DNA of 64,000 nt from Branchiostoma floridae (Eukaryota; Chordata; Leptocardii; Amphioxiformes; Branchiostomatidae), in contig NC_049983.1 of assembly GCF_000003815.2 (NCBI RefSeq), forward strand, positions 1,539,999-1,603,998. The letters run 5' to 3'. Shown piece after piece: positions 43,936 to 56,456 of this stretch. Position numbers and translations under genes: made by a program. Every line of letters starts with the position of its first letter. Positions within the stretch are counted from its first letter, which is position 1. The notes beneath the pieces were generated by a model. It saw nothing but the letters and a program-made list of their open reading frames with translations. It searched no databases and was not told where the DNA came from.

Positions 43936-46900
43936 TTATGCCCCCCTAAGATATGACAGGTATATACGTGCCACAGGGCAATGAAAACCATACGTAAAAT
44001 ACTCCGTATTAGGCAGGGTTGCCCTCATGTCTGTCCAGGTATCAGCAGACCTGTCATACACATATACTAGATTGATGAATCCTTCTTGGGAGTCACTACA
44101 GCAGGTTAAGAAGATGTGCAGTTGGTTCCCCATTGCGAAGAGACTGGGAACATTATCAATATCAAAGTTTCCTGGGTTCGGCCAGCCTTGCAGTTTCTGC
44201 CAGCAGTCTAACTCTGTGTCGTACACCATGGTCTGAGTTAAGTTCATGTCTGTGCAGAAAATCTCTGTTCCCATGGCAACGGCAGTACAGACTTCAGGAA
44301 TGTACCCTGGTGAGGTCCGCTTGCTCCAACGGTCCTGGCTTGGGTCGTATCGATGCAGTTCCGAGCTCGTGAGGAAATATAGGAATGAGCCACAGGACAA
44401 TGCTACATAGTAGTCGTAGTATTCAGTAATGTCAATTTGCTGTGAACACTCCTGCCACTGGTCCATGCCCTGGTTGTACTTTATCATCCTTATATCGCCT
44501 TCGGATACATCAACAAAAAGACAGCATAAAATCCCATTAACTCCAATAAGGTACTTTCTGTTGTATCTCGAATATTCCATAGATATTGAGGACATACCAG
44601 CATCTTCCCACACATTTCCCGCATGGTTGTACTTAAACATGGACAACTTATTGTTACTCTCTTGCTCACGAGTCAGGACGTAGATGTTGTTATCGCTGGT
44701 GACTGTCATGGCTGTGGAATCAGGAAGGTCTTCATTCCTGTAACTACAGCTGATGTACTTCCTTTCCAGGGGGTTTATGAAGATGACGTCATTGGCACTA
44801 GAGAGGAAAAAGTATATCAGAAACTGTCAATAAAACTGGACTGGAAACTCATAACTCTTTAGGGATGAGGCTAGATCACAACTTGCACTGGTCTTTCAAA
44901 TTCTGTAGTCTCTTCATTTATTACATTCAGGCCCTTAAACTGTGGAATGGTAGTGTACAATGATTTTTTTCAGTTAAAAAAAATCAAACAAATAAATATT
45001 TACCGACCCACTGGCCTGATTGGGCAGCAGGGCCATTTCCGTGAACATCCCAAGCCTCGGTTTCAGATCGGGGTTTCCTTTCTGTACCACATTACTGATG
45101 ACCTCAGAACTCCCAGGATCCTCCCTGACCAGAGGGTGTTCCAAGATGGCTGCCCTGTCGCCTAAGGTCAGCAGGTTGAAACGGATGTGAGGGAGGATGC
45201 TGGGCAGGTTGGGCAGTCTGTAGGAACAAGGTAGTTGTGTGTTCAGATGATTTCTTGGTATCAAAGCAGCTCCTTACTTTTTTTACTCAGTTTGTCTTGA
45301 TATGCACCAATAGAGAATTAACACAAACCTGTTCTCTCTGCTGTGCTGCACCCATCTCACCACAGCCTCCCACACTGCTGTCTCCTCTTTAACATCCAGC
45401 TCATCGTGGCTGATGATCTCAGTCAGCTGATTCACAGTCAGGCTGCAAAACTCGATGGTAAAGGAAAACTGTGGATGCAGATTACATGTACATGTACCAA
45501 GGCACTGCGGAAAAGCGTGTCTTTATATTGTGCTTTCATGCAATATGTATATGAATATGTCATATAATATGGTCTTTTTCAAAACGACCAGCACTTTTTT
45601 TCTATCTGTATCCACGTCGCCGGTATAACTACCGATCGGTGTAACACACTGCCTTAGCCCGGGACCTCAACTTTATAGGGGTTGCTTCATGTAGATGTAC
45701 TGTCACACCTAACCTTTAAACCAAAAATGCTTAAAAGATTTAGTTTAAATGCGCCCTTTCCCCATAATATTTGTTATGATGGGTTCATTTTATTCAAAAT
45801 ATTGCATACTTCATTGAAGGGTACATTTCCTTTCCCATATCATATAGTTTCTAAAGTTCTTTGAACCATATTGCAGTGTATGCAACATAGATGCGTAATT
45901 GAATTGCTATTTTGGACACTGGCCTTACACAATATGAAGACTAACCTCAGTAAATTGGCTCGCAATCCCCAGCAGACAAGCTTTACGGACAATGTCTACA
46001 GAGTAGACATCAGCAAACTTGTACAGGTCCACACAGGTGGAGCGCTCCACGTTCATGGCCATGTAGTTGCTGCAAGTGTCTCTCACATAGTCCAGTTGGA
46101 GGAGGTCGGCTGCCTGGTACAGGGGCTGCACTTTGTCCAGGGACACATGGAGGGTTCCCGAGTAAACGTAACTCAGGATCTCCCCAAACATGCCTGCATC
46201 CAAACCCTGTAAACAATATAACTTAACAATGTTCAAACATTTACCACATATAACAATCTCATTATCAGGGTATTATATACAGTAGGGGAAATATATCAGT
46301 ATCACAGCTTCTTTGATTTAGGACCAAATTCACATCCCATTCTCCAATTTAATCTACAACAGCTATTTGCGTATTTAGTTATATGTTCCTGTTAACTAAG
46401 CGCAACTGAATTTTCAATTAAGAAATACATACTCATAAGGTCGCAGCCCACAGTATTTATCCGCGACCCCCGTGGTCTATTACGCAGGGGTTAAAAAGTA
46501 GTGCGTCCGAAATCTGGACTCGCCTGTAAACACCGTAACGTGAAAGACAGCGGAGGATGAGCTTTGCTATATGGTAGTATAAGGAGTCGACTTTCAGGTG
46601 ATATGAGTAAGGTTTTGATGTTTGTCCATTTGGTGTATAAATGTGCGTGACCTTTACAGCTGACTGCCTGGGTGAGTCGGCTGCAGTTCCGTATGGCCCC
46701 GCATGGCCCTATTTAAAAGTGGGCGTCATAATAAAAAAAAAAAAAACACAACTTTTTTTGCTTTTCAGTCATTTTGTAGATTCAACCCTCAACTTCAACA
46801 TACTAGTTCGGCGTACTTGAAAACTGCACCCTACTATGATTTTATCGGCATTGATGTGAGTCACCTTGCGGTCCTTAACTATAGAAATCCCCATAGGCGA

Positions 46901-47650
46901 AAAACTGTGTTCTGCTACCATAACGGGGGTCCCGTGCTCGAGGAGGTGCCTCGACCACGTTAAACAGCCTCATTACTCATACTGGGTACCTACTGGCTGG
47001 CAAAATACACCAGATGATTATACAATTTTGGCTCGCAAAGTTGACCTTTAACCCCTAAATACAAAAAAAAAAAGGTCAGTAAGTGGGGAGGGGGGTATAA
47101 CGGGGGATATGTCTAACATTTGCGTTTACAATTGATTTGGCCTGTTTTAGATGTACTCTGTGATACGTAGCATTTCCAAAAGTTACGTGGTTCACTATAT
47201 TCTAACCAAACGTTAGCCTCTACCAGGTTTCGTGGATCGGTGATCTAATTGTAGAAATTGGACAAATAGAGTCTATAGTACGCTAGGGGAGTTAGCCGGC
47301 CAGAAGAGTACGTTTCCTCACCACGATGTGAGGATAATGATTCTACCGATCCACGGAGCCTGGTAGAGGCTAACCAAACAAAACGCCAACCATACTTGTA
47401 TAACAACAGTCTTCTGACGACTTTCCGCCATGTCACTTGTAAACATGGCCCTGAAGTAGGGGCTGGCCGCGGACAGAACAAGCCGATGGCAGGGAAACCG
47501 CCGGCCCTCGACTTCAAGGACGACATCCTGCAGTACCCCAGTCTTCTGTAAGTCGCCCACAGTTCCAAGAAACCCGTGCAGATAGCTCTTATCTTGGTAG
47601 GAACGAGGACGAACTGCGCTGACGTGGAGTTCTTGGTGTGTGGCAGCCAT
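43936..47650 (-). CDS. KLHL-3: BTB-BACK-Kelch protein, 5 exons
   Basis: Exons are 47650-47396, 46206-45946, 45468-45329, 45217-45008 or 45004, and 44797-43936. BTB starts [21 protein letters not shown] exon 3 begins FSFTIEFCSLTVNQLTE, as in KLHL-5 ([17 protein letters not shown]). Kelch blades include KYNQGMDQWQECS, RYDPSQDRWSKRTS, VYDTELDCWQKLQG and VYDRSADTWTDMRA, ending YLSYLRGA. If exon 4 ends at 45008 (GG|GTCGGT, weak) the total is 1728 bp, 575 aa. The stronger donor four bases on (TCG|GTAAAT) breaks the frame and leads to a stop just inside exon 5. The gene is therefore open on paper but depends on the weaker donor. Intron 1 contains a 163-bp MITE directly after exon 1. Presumed Cullin-3 adaptor. 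Confidence 0.8.
47212..47374. mobile_element. 163-bp MITE next to KLHL-3 exon 1
   Basis: GTTAGCCTCTACCAGG and CCTGGTAGAGGCTAAC form perfect 16-bp ends, with further pairing of CGTGGATCGGT and ACCGATCCACG. CAAAC at 47207-47211 and 47375-47379 looks like a 5-bp target duplication. It lies 22 bp beyond the exon 1 donor, inside the intron. Confidence 0.75.
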
Positions 47651-47666
47651 GTTGATGATGATTGTG

Positions 47667-47680
47667 TGACCTCAGGGTCA
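47667..47680. promoter_or_regulatory. Palindrome TGACCTCAGGGTCA upstream of KLHL-3 ATG
   Basis: Same position (16 bases upstream of ATG) as in KLHL-1, KLHL-4 and KLHL-5. Confidence 0.4.
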
Positions 47681-47699
47681 AACGGAAGGTAGACAAACA

Positions 47700-49520
47700 C
47701 CGATTACCCACATAATGTAGCAGTACGAGTGCCAGAATCATCTCTCAAGATGAATGACGATAGTAAGATACAAGGTATCGATATATGTAGTGCTATCTTC
47801 AAGGTTCTGTTTTTAATTATAGATGCCATTTACTTGTTATTACTGCCTTACGCTCCAAGCATCGATACACCCATAGCAATATGTTCTTGTACTACACTGG
47901 ACAACGAACCGCTTCCACTGATTTACAATATTTTTCGGCTTGACAGAACGGGCACGTTGATGCATGTGACTGAGGGTGCATGAATTGGTCAATCTAAAAA
48001 GTACAATGTAAGCGTAGAATAAGCATCTAACATAGATACAGTTTTAATGTGCCGTGTGACTGCATATGGTTGCCTATGCATGCATGGTAATTGCATACAA
48101 GTTTCCTGATTGTTATCAGTTTTCTGACGATTTTTTTATTGCACATAACATTTTCTGATTGCATACCGGATTTTTCCTAAGGTAGGCCGTCAGAAGACTG
48201 AACAAAAGTGACATTAAGATGATAAAACGACCACGAACATTTCCCTTTTACTGTAGTCAGAGATCATCCTACCCTATAGCCATTGCAACTCATATAAAAG
48301 GACACGACTCTGTTTTTTAATCATTTATTGATACTAGGTTTGGGTTAATAAGAAAAATTATCTACTAATCATTATTATCCACACGTGACCTTATCATCTC
48401 ATAACTCTACTTAAACTGAAATAGTCACTTACTTTTTATACTAAAGACAGCTATTCAATTGATGAATACCATGGATATTTACTGTTATAAGAAATGAGAA
48501 GACAGTCTAATACAAAAACTGGAATACAATATCTTGAACACATATAAAAACACAGAACATCAGTTGGTCTCAAATTAAAGGTATTACATCCTATTTCCTG
48601 GAAACTTAACAATATAAACACCAAACAAAATAGGTCACTAATTAATTCCAAATTGTACCTTCTTATATTCTACACAAGCTAGCCTCTCCTGATATGAATC
48701 TAGTCAAGGTCCTGGAGTCTGCAACGGATGCAGATCTATGTGTATGTACTTCAAATTCAACTTGTTTCGCTGTAGTTTTATTTCATGGTGGGAGCCAAAC
48801 ATTGGGTTTATTTCGGTGTGTATCAAGTTCACAGTGGAAAAATATTGTGTCAAGTAGTTATACAAGGGAAGCATATTTATGGTGCTACGAATTCACGGTG
48901 GAGGTCACAGTGAAAACTATGAAAATAAAACCACGACGAAAGTTCCATGACTTCCTGGCACTTACTAATGTCGTCACAGAGATCCTGTCTCTGCCAGGAC
49001 TAGGAATTACCTTATGTTTACCGGAATAATTCCAACTGGTCACATATATCTGCGACCTTCAAATGAAAAAAAGAAATTTAAGAGACACGCAATGTCCCCC
49101 AGCTATACACAGTTTAGATATACAGTAGTGCATTACGCTGGGGGCATTGGGAATCTATTCAGACACATATACTTATATTGCAGATATGTGTGAAAGGATA
49201 GACTAATGCTGCTAGCCCTGGCCTGTGGAAAAGCTTCTGTGAAATGTGTTGCACTTGGGATCTGTCAAACACAATGTTTTTCAAAGAGGCGAACATAAGC
49301 AAACAGGCACATAAATGTAATGGAGTGTTCACAATATAACCTTGATCACAATCTGTTACTTTGTCCTCAGCATTATGCAATAATTATCCGATTTTCACCA
49401 GATATATCAGAAAAGGAAGGGTACCCTTAAGTGATATGAAACTTCTAACAAGTGGACAAAATTGGCAAACTTTTAAGATTACTGGTAGAAATCACCGAAT
49501 CTTAGACAGTTATAGTGTTG
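47700..49520. other. Intergenic between KLHL-3 and KLHL-4
   Basis: A minus-strand AATAAA at 48324-48329 may end KLHL-4 transcripts. A 111-codon plus frame at 48694-49029 has no recognisable domain, homologue or splice context and is not called. Confidence 0.35.
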
Positions 49521-49523
49521 ACA

Positions 49524-52500
49524 TTATACACCGTTTGCACCCTCAGTGCTAGCTGTACCCTGTGTGTTCAGATGCGGCAGGTACATACGAGCCACAGGAA
49601 ACATTGGGTCAAACATATACCAACGGCCTTCGGACAGGATAGACAACTCTTTCCAAACACGTTCACACTTGTCATACACACAAACCAGCCAAACTTCTCT
49701 CAACTCCCCTGCAGTATAGCCATGTACCACTGCATGCAGCTTGTTTTCGAGCACAAAGAGACTGATGTTTTCAATCCCATAACCTGTGTTCAGCCACCCT
49801 GGAAGCTCATGCCAGCTGTCTGCCTCTGTGTCATACACCAGTGTCTTGTTTAAGTCATAGTCCGTGCTGAATATTTCTGTGCCAATTGCAACTGCGTTAT
49901 AGACTTCAGGAATGTGCTCTGACCAGGATTTTCCGCACCACTGGTCTGCCTTTGGGTCGTAACAATACAATTGTGTCCGTGTAAAGATATAGATGTGGTG
50001 ATTGCAGGATACCGCCACGTTGTAGTCCAACTGCCCGTCATGCTGAAGAGTGGAACAGTTGTGCCACTTGTTTGTGTGCTCGGGTTGTACTTCTTTAACA
50101 CCACCTCAGGCAGTGATGATGTCACAATGAGGTAAAAGCTGTCCATCAATTTCCATAAGGTAGTCAGAAGGTGGGTAGTGGTCGCTTGGGTCTACCATAC
50201 ATACTGAAGACTTACGTTCCCAATTGTTCTTGATATGGTTGTACTTAAACAGAGCATGCTTTTGGCTGGACTCTCTAGCCAGAAAGTAGATGTCATTATC
50301 AGTAGTAACTGTTCCTGCGACTGGACATATGTCGTAGTGACACCTGATGTACTTCCCTTGCCCTGGGTTCATCCACAGCATCTCTTTTGTGCTGTAAAGG
50401 ATGAGATGAAGCATTCAATGTTCAGTCACATTAAGTCTTATCTATAAAATTCATCCCACATTCATGCCACAGCAATTGTACTTGTTGGTCCTCGAATGTA
50501 AAAAATGTATATATATATCGCTAAAGGGGAATACCAACATAAACCCGGAAAGCCCTTCCCTTCGTACACAAAGTCTAAAAGATTGAAAATGGTTAGATGT
50601 GAGTTTTTTCCCCAGCCTTCTTTTTTCTCATATTGTCGCCATGCTGCATATTGCTAAGAAATACCAGGGAACCAAGAAACCAATAGGTGTGGCCCCTTTC
50701 AAACTTTCACAAAGTTACTGTAGACTTATTAATAACTGTACACAGGATTAATAAACGTGCATTCAAAGCACACAAAAAATAAGTCTGTTATTAATCTTTA
50801 ACATTTGCAGCAAAAAGCGAATGAAAACCTAATGTATCATTTTTAATGAATGAACAAGAGCCATATTTCTTTTGCTGCGGAGAGACAATATTGCAGTTGT
50901 CATTGATGGAAAAGGGGATATTTTACTTATTGCTGACACTGATGCTGATTAAACGAAAGGAGCACGAGCCTGTACTTATTTTCAACACACCTTTCAGTGA
51001 AAAGTAGAGCCATTTCCAGTGTGTCCATCCCGACCCTCCTCTTCATGTTGGAAGTCTCCTTTACCACGTTCCTGATAGCAGATCTCCCAGGATCCTCGCT
51101 GATCAGGGGGTGATCCAAGATGGCCACCATGTTGTACGGGGTCAGCAGGTTGAAGCGGATGTGAGGGAGGATGTTGGGTAGGTGGTGCAGTCTGTAGGGT
51201 ACAGGATGGGGTGGATTTATCTGACATTTTGGTGCAACATCAACATTGTCAATGAATTATGTTTATTCCATGATAGAACCGTCAGTTTTACCTAAAAACA
51301 CAAACCTGTCCTCCCTGCTGTGCTGCACCCATCTCACCACAGCCTCCCACACTGTTGTCTCCTCTTTGACATCCAGCTCATCGTGGCTTATGATCTCAGT
51401 CAGCTGATTCACACTCAGGCTATAAAACTCCTCACTGGAGGCAACCTGTGGCAGTAGAGTACATATACTGTATGGTACGGTGAAATGCAAAGGCTTCTTA
51501 AAACTGATGATAATGATGAAGAAAACTGAAAAGCACTGAAAAGTAGGCTATAAAAACTATTTATATCTTTCTGCTGTTAAGAAATTCCTTTTTTTTAGAT
51601 GACATCTTCTAAGATAACAGTCGCTTTACTTATAAAGAAACTGTAATTTGTATTTAGCAAACTCTAGAGTTTCAAGAAGGATTTAAACCACCTATGTATG
51701 AGAGAAAAGCAAAACAGAAATGAAGTGAAGTTGTCAAAATAGCATCAGACCAACCTCAACAAAGCTTCTTTGGATAAACTGCAGACAAGCTTTTTTGACA
51801 ATGTCCACAGAGAAGACATTCGCAAACTTGTACAAGTCCACACAGGTGCAGCGCTCCACGTTCATGGCTAAGTAGCTGCTGCAGGTGTCTCTCACATAGT
51901 CCAGTTGGAGGAGGTCGGCTGCCTGGTACAGGGGCTGCACTTTGTCCAGGGACACACGGAGGGTTCCCGAATAGATGTAACTTAGGATCTCCCCAAACAT
52001 GCCTGCATCCAAGCCCTGCAAAACAGTAAATCGTAATAATGTTCAAACATTTAACACATGAGGTATCATTATCAGGGTGTATAAGGAAGGGAAATATATC
52101 ACATTTGCTTGTTTATCTTATGAAGGTCATTATCTCTACTACTTCTTATGTGTACTTAATCTGTGTCCGATAACTGTAAATAATTTTTTTTTTTGTGTTA
52201 AAAATACATGCTCATTATAATGTGGCCACAAAGATGAACTTTGACCCCAATATGAGGCCACTAGGTGGGGAGGGGGGCATGATGTGGGGCAAATGAAAGT
52301 TTGATTTGTTCATTTTGGTAAAAAAAGGATCTCAACTGCTTCACATCTTCTCTATGGTACGTAGCATCTTTGCAAGTTCTCTGTCTACTCTATTCTAACT
52401 CTATTCTACACCGACCCTACCTGTAAAACAACCGTCTTCTGGCGACTTTCCGCCATGTCACTTGTAAACATGGCCCTGAAGTAGGGGCTGGCCGCGGACA

Positions 52501-52675
52501 GAACAAGCCGATGGCAGGGAAACCGCCGGCCCTCGACTTCAAGGACGACATCCTGCAGTACCCCAGCCTTCTGTAAGTCACCCACAGTTCCAAGAAACCC
52601 GTGCAGATAACTCTCGTCTTGGTAGGAACGAGGACGAACTGCGCTGACGTGGGGTTGTTGGTCTGCGGCAGCCAT
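49524..52675 (-). pseudogene. KLHL-4: BTB-BACK-Kelch gene with frame-broken Kelch exon
   Basis: Exons are 52675-52421, 52015-51755, 51445-51306, 51191-50991 and 50391-49524. Exons 1-4 are open and correctly phased: BTB ([32 protein letters not shown]) and BACK ([31 protein letters not shown]). Exon 4 is 201 bp, nine shorter than its sisters. The Kelch exon is recognisable from TKEMLWMNPGQGKY to MYLPHLNTQGT, but the frame changes twice, near 50135 and near 50088, so the first third and the last two thirds are not read together. Blade motifs after the breaks are intact (CYDPKADQWCGKS, VYDTEADSWHELPG, VYDKCERVWKEL). The predicted product would be BTB-BACK plus a short Kelch start. Both shifts could be assembly errors, which would restore a normal gene. 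Confidence 0.75.
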
Positions 52676-52691
52676 GTTGATGATGATGACA

Positions 52692-52705
52692 TGACCCCAG
52701 TGTCA
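52692..52705. promoter_or_regulatory. Palindrome-like motif upstream of KLHL-4 ATG
   Basis: TGACCCCAGTGTCA, 16 bases upstream of the start codon; one mismatch in the right half-site. Confidence 0.35.
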
Positions 52706-52709
52706 AAGG

Positions 52710-53380
52710 GTAGCTTGACTTGACTAACTCTGATTACCAACATAATGTAGCAGTAAGAGTGGTGCCATCTCTCGGGAAGGAAGGATGTCTGCCATAAGAT
52801 ACAGAAAACCCATACCGTCATTTGACAGGGATTTGTTTACTCTTTATCGTGCAGTTAATAAGTTAATATACAAACACATCTCAAGCTACATATTTAACAT
52901 TACTAAGAAACGAGAAGAAGCCGAACAAATGTATTAGAATAGTTTTAGAATCTATGTTTTAGAGTAGTCTTAGAAACCATGTTTACTGCTTTACTACCCT
53001 CTGTATCTATATGCCTGTACTTAGCCCGATAGGGCATGAATGTGCAATAAAGGCTATTATCAATTAATTAAAGTTAATCTGAGTTTTCGATATTGAAAAT
53101 ATGCCCCAGAGACACAATGTGTTTTCACAATGCTTATATATAAAAGTTATTAAAGTACGTCAGCACGTCTGGCTGTATACTAATATATCCATCGCTACAC
53201 TGTGGTCAAGCTGAACTTGTCGATACATACATTTAAGGTGATATTTATCCTGTCTCGATATTCTTTTTACAAAGTGTTAATGTATTTTTATTTTAACTTT
53301 TTACAACATAAAGTGCTTTACTTTTGACAACTTAAAGTGCTCTATACATGTGGTGGCTTAATGCCCTAGTAGCCTTATTA
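52710..53380. other. Intergenic between KLHL-4 and a repeat pair
   Basis: No gene or repeat was recognised. The segment contains AATAAA at about 53046 on the plus strand with no gene to serve. Confidence 0.3.
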
Positions 53381-54467
53381 CCTCCATGAAATGTCATGGA
53401 GGTGAAATGTCATGGAGGTTATATTTTACCCCGCGTTTGTCTGTGTGTCTCTGTGTGTGTGTGTGTGTGTGTAAACAAAATAACTCAAGAACGGTTAGGC
53501 GGATTGGTTTCATACTTGGTGTGTTGGTAGTGTGTGATAAAAGCTGGAAATGATTAGATTTTGGGCCCCCTAGCGGCTCCCCTTGGTACTGCAGCGCAAC
53601 TTCCGGTTTTGCTATCTCGGTGTTCTGAACATGCTATGGCCACGATTTTTAAGTATTAGAAAGCTCTTGTGCTCAGGAATGAATGACATAAGTTTGGGCC
53701 CCCTAGCGTCTAGTTTTGGGATAGCAGGGGCATTTTTGTCGAAAACTTCTGAAGAGGATAACTCAAAAAGGGAACAACGGATTTTCATGATTTTTGGTAT
53801 GTAGGTACCTTAGACAATGTTTTATAAGGTAAAATACCAATTATGCAAAAAGGAATACATTTACATAATCAATGAGAATATTCTATCATAGCAGTTTTTC
53901 TATGTATCTCTTGTCCTGGACATGATATGGTCTTGACGTTTGGCTGGTAGATAGCTTGCAGTGTCATGCCAAAGTGGAGCAGGATTCAGCACCCTAACAT
54001 TTAATTTTGGAACTGCAGGGGCGTTTTTGTCAAGACATTCCAAAGAGGATAACTGCAGAAAGGATTGACGAATTGGCATCATTTTAGGCATGCAGGTAGC
54101 TTTGGCAAAGATGTTCATAATGATATGTATGTTATGCAAATGAGGACTTAATTTGCATAATTAATGAGGGAATTGTATAATTACATTGTTTGCAATAACT
54201 GGACTTCAATAAATGTAACACTTGTTAATTATGATAGGTGGAATATAAGCAGAAACCAAATATGGTAATGAGGAACTAATTTCCATAATGTTTGTAACAA
54301 CGCAAAACCGCCTATTGATTAATGATTTTATAATTTTGACATGTGTATATTAGTCAATGATGATTAACACCATGCATAAATTATGTTTATGTGTTAGTCA
54401 ATTGCATGCATGAAATTCACAAAAGCTCTGAATATTCTTGGAGGTATGAGGTCGCCGAACTCTAGTT
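53381..54467 (+). repeat. 1.05-kb TG-run repeat, tandem copy A
   Basis: Starts with CCTCCATGAAATGTCATGGA palindrome sequence, then TTTTACCCCGCGTTTG, a short TG run, CCCCCTAGCGGCTCCC, CCCCCTAGCGTCTAG, an AT-rich half with TTTGCATAATTAATGAGG, and ends CCGAACTCTAGTT. Noncoding. Confidence 0.8.
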
Positions 54468-54489
54468 ATATTTTACCCCGCGTTTGTCT

Positions 54490-54548
<59 letters not shown>

Positions 54549-55524
54549 CAAAATAACTCATGAATGGTTGGGTGGATTGTTTTCATACTTAGTGTGTTGA
54601 TAGTGTGTGATGAATGCTGGAAATGATTAGATTTTGGGCCCCCTAGCGGCTCCCCTTGGCACTGCAGCGCAACTTCTGGTTTTACTATATCGGTGTTCTG
54701 AACATGCTATGGTCACGATTTTTAAGTATTAAATAGCTCTTGTGTTCAGGAAGAAATGACATAAGTTCGGGCCCCCTAGCGTCTAGTTTTGGGATAGCAG
54801 GGGCATTTTTGTCAAAAATTTCTGAAAAGGATAACTCAAGAAGGGAACAACGAATTTTCATGATTTTTGGTATGTAGGTACCTTAGACAATGTTGTACAA
54901 GATAAAATACTAATTATGCAAAAAGGAATACATTTGCATAATTAATGAGAATATTTTATCATAGCAGTTTTTTCTATGTATCTCTTGTCCTGGACATGAT
55001 ATGGTCTTGACATTTGGCTGGTAGATAGCTTGCAGTGTCATGACAAAGTGGGGCAGGTTTCAGCCTCCTAAAATTTAATTTTGGAACTGCAGGGGCGTTT
55101 TTGTCAAGACATTCCAAAGAGGATAACTGCAGAAAGGATTGACAAATTGGCATCATTTTAGCCATGCAGCTAGCTTGGGCAAAGATGTTCATTATGATAT
55201 GCATGTTATGCAAATGAGGACTTAATATGCATAATTAATGAGGGAATTGTATAATTCCATTGTTTGCAATAACTGGACTTCACTTGTTAATTATGATAGG
55301 TGGAATATAAGCAGAAACCAAATATGGTAATGAGGAACTAATTTGCATAATTTATGTAAAAAAATGCAAAACCGCCCATTGATTAATGATTTTAAAATTT
55401 TGACATGTGTATGTTAGTCAATGAATAACACCATGCATAAATTATGTTAATGTGTTAGTCAATTGCATGAAATTCACAAAAGCTCTAAATATTCATGGAG
55501 GTATGAGGTTGCCGAACTCTAGTT
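54468..55524 (+). repeat. 1.05-kb TG-run repeat, tandem copy B
   Basis: Begins directly after copy A's final CTCTAGTT with ATATTTTACCCCGCG, so it lacks the opening palindrome. It carries a longer TG run (54496-54545) and the same landmarks to the same end. Head-to-tail contact without spacer suggests unequal exchange between two copies or insertion at the end of a copy. Confidence 0.8.
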
Positions 55525-55590
55525 AGAAACTAAAACTTGATAGATAGACGTTTTGCAATTATTGGGTTGTTCTTGTGATTTTATTTTCAT

Positions 55591-55698
55591 ATCAAGATTG
55601 CCTCTAAGAGGCGGGAAAAGTAACAAAACATAGTTGCGAAAAGAATCAAGATTGCCTCTAAGAGTCGGGAAAATTAACAAAACATAGTTGCGAAAAGA
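55591..55698 (+). repeat. Two 54-bp tandem repeats
   Basis: ATCAAGATTGCCTCTAAGAG to GTTGCGAAAAGA occurs twice with period 54 and few differences. Noncoding. Confidence 0.7.
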
Positions 55699-55942
55699 AA
55701 TCTGTAATATCTTATATTCTACCCTCATAGTGAAATTATCTTTGGAAGTAACGAAGTGTGTTTTCATAGAAGGCATCACGACACAAATCATACATGGTTT
55801 ATCTAAAGACTTCTTTGAAGTATGCGAACATTCACCTGGATGTGATGCTCTAATTAAGGGCTTTGTCCAGTACCCTATTGAGATTGAGATTGAGATGACA
55901 GTGCTTAACAAAACCAGGGCACTTTCTTTAAATCAGTAAGCA

Positions 55943-55948
55943 TTTATT
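55943..55948 (-). terminator. Poly(A) signal candidate for KLHL-5
   Basis: AATAAA on the minus strand about 510 bases after the stop, in sequence shared with the KLHL-3 3' flank. Confidence 0.5.
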
Positions 55949-56456
55949 GCAAAAACGACACAAAAAGATGCGGATTGAACATACTGTGCGTAACTTGGCA
56001 ATGGCTTTATACGCAAAACTATAAGTTAAATAAAGAATACAATGTTGAACATGCCACATAAAAAGATGTATGTAACAAAAATCCATCCTACATTTAATTA
56101 CGTGAGTAGGGCTCCAATAACACCCACCTCTATAATCAAACAGTATTATAAATGGCATAGGATACTAACTAGAAAGGCACCCAATGTAATGTTATATTGT
56201 ATGTACTCCTGTTAAACTTTAAGGCACAGAAAATCAGTTCAGTCATAATACAGAAATATGCCCTTATCAGTAAGAAAAAATGAAGCAATTCTGTAAATCT
56301 TCTTACTTCTACTAAAGTATAAAATCTAGTTCATTTATAGACTGTAGAACATTCAGTAAAAGCCAAGATCTAAACAACTTGTCGCTATTCAGTCCTAACC
56401 TATACTCAAAATGTTCTTATCCTGCACATTAACACTAAATAAGAAGTGATGTGTTT

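Noticed and set aside
48694-49029. 111-codon plus-strand frame between KLHL-3 and KLHL-4
   Set aside because: No domain, no splice context and no paralogue beside the other KLHL genes.
53900-55213. Two similar 79-codon minus-strand frames
   Set aside because: Both lie in copies of the TG-run repeat, so similarity follows from the DNA repeat. They are too short and lack any domain.
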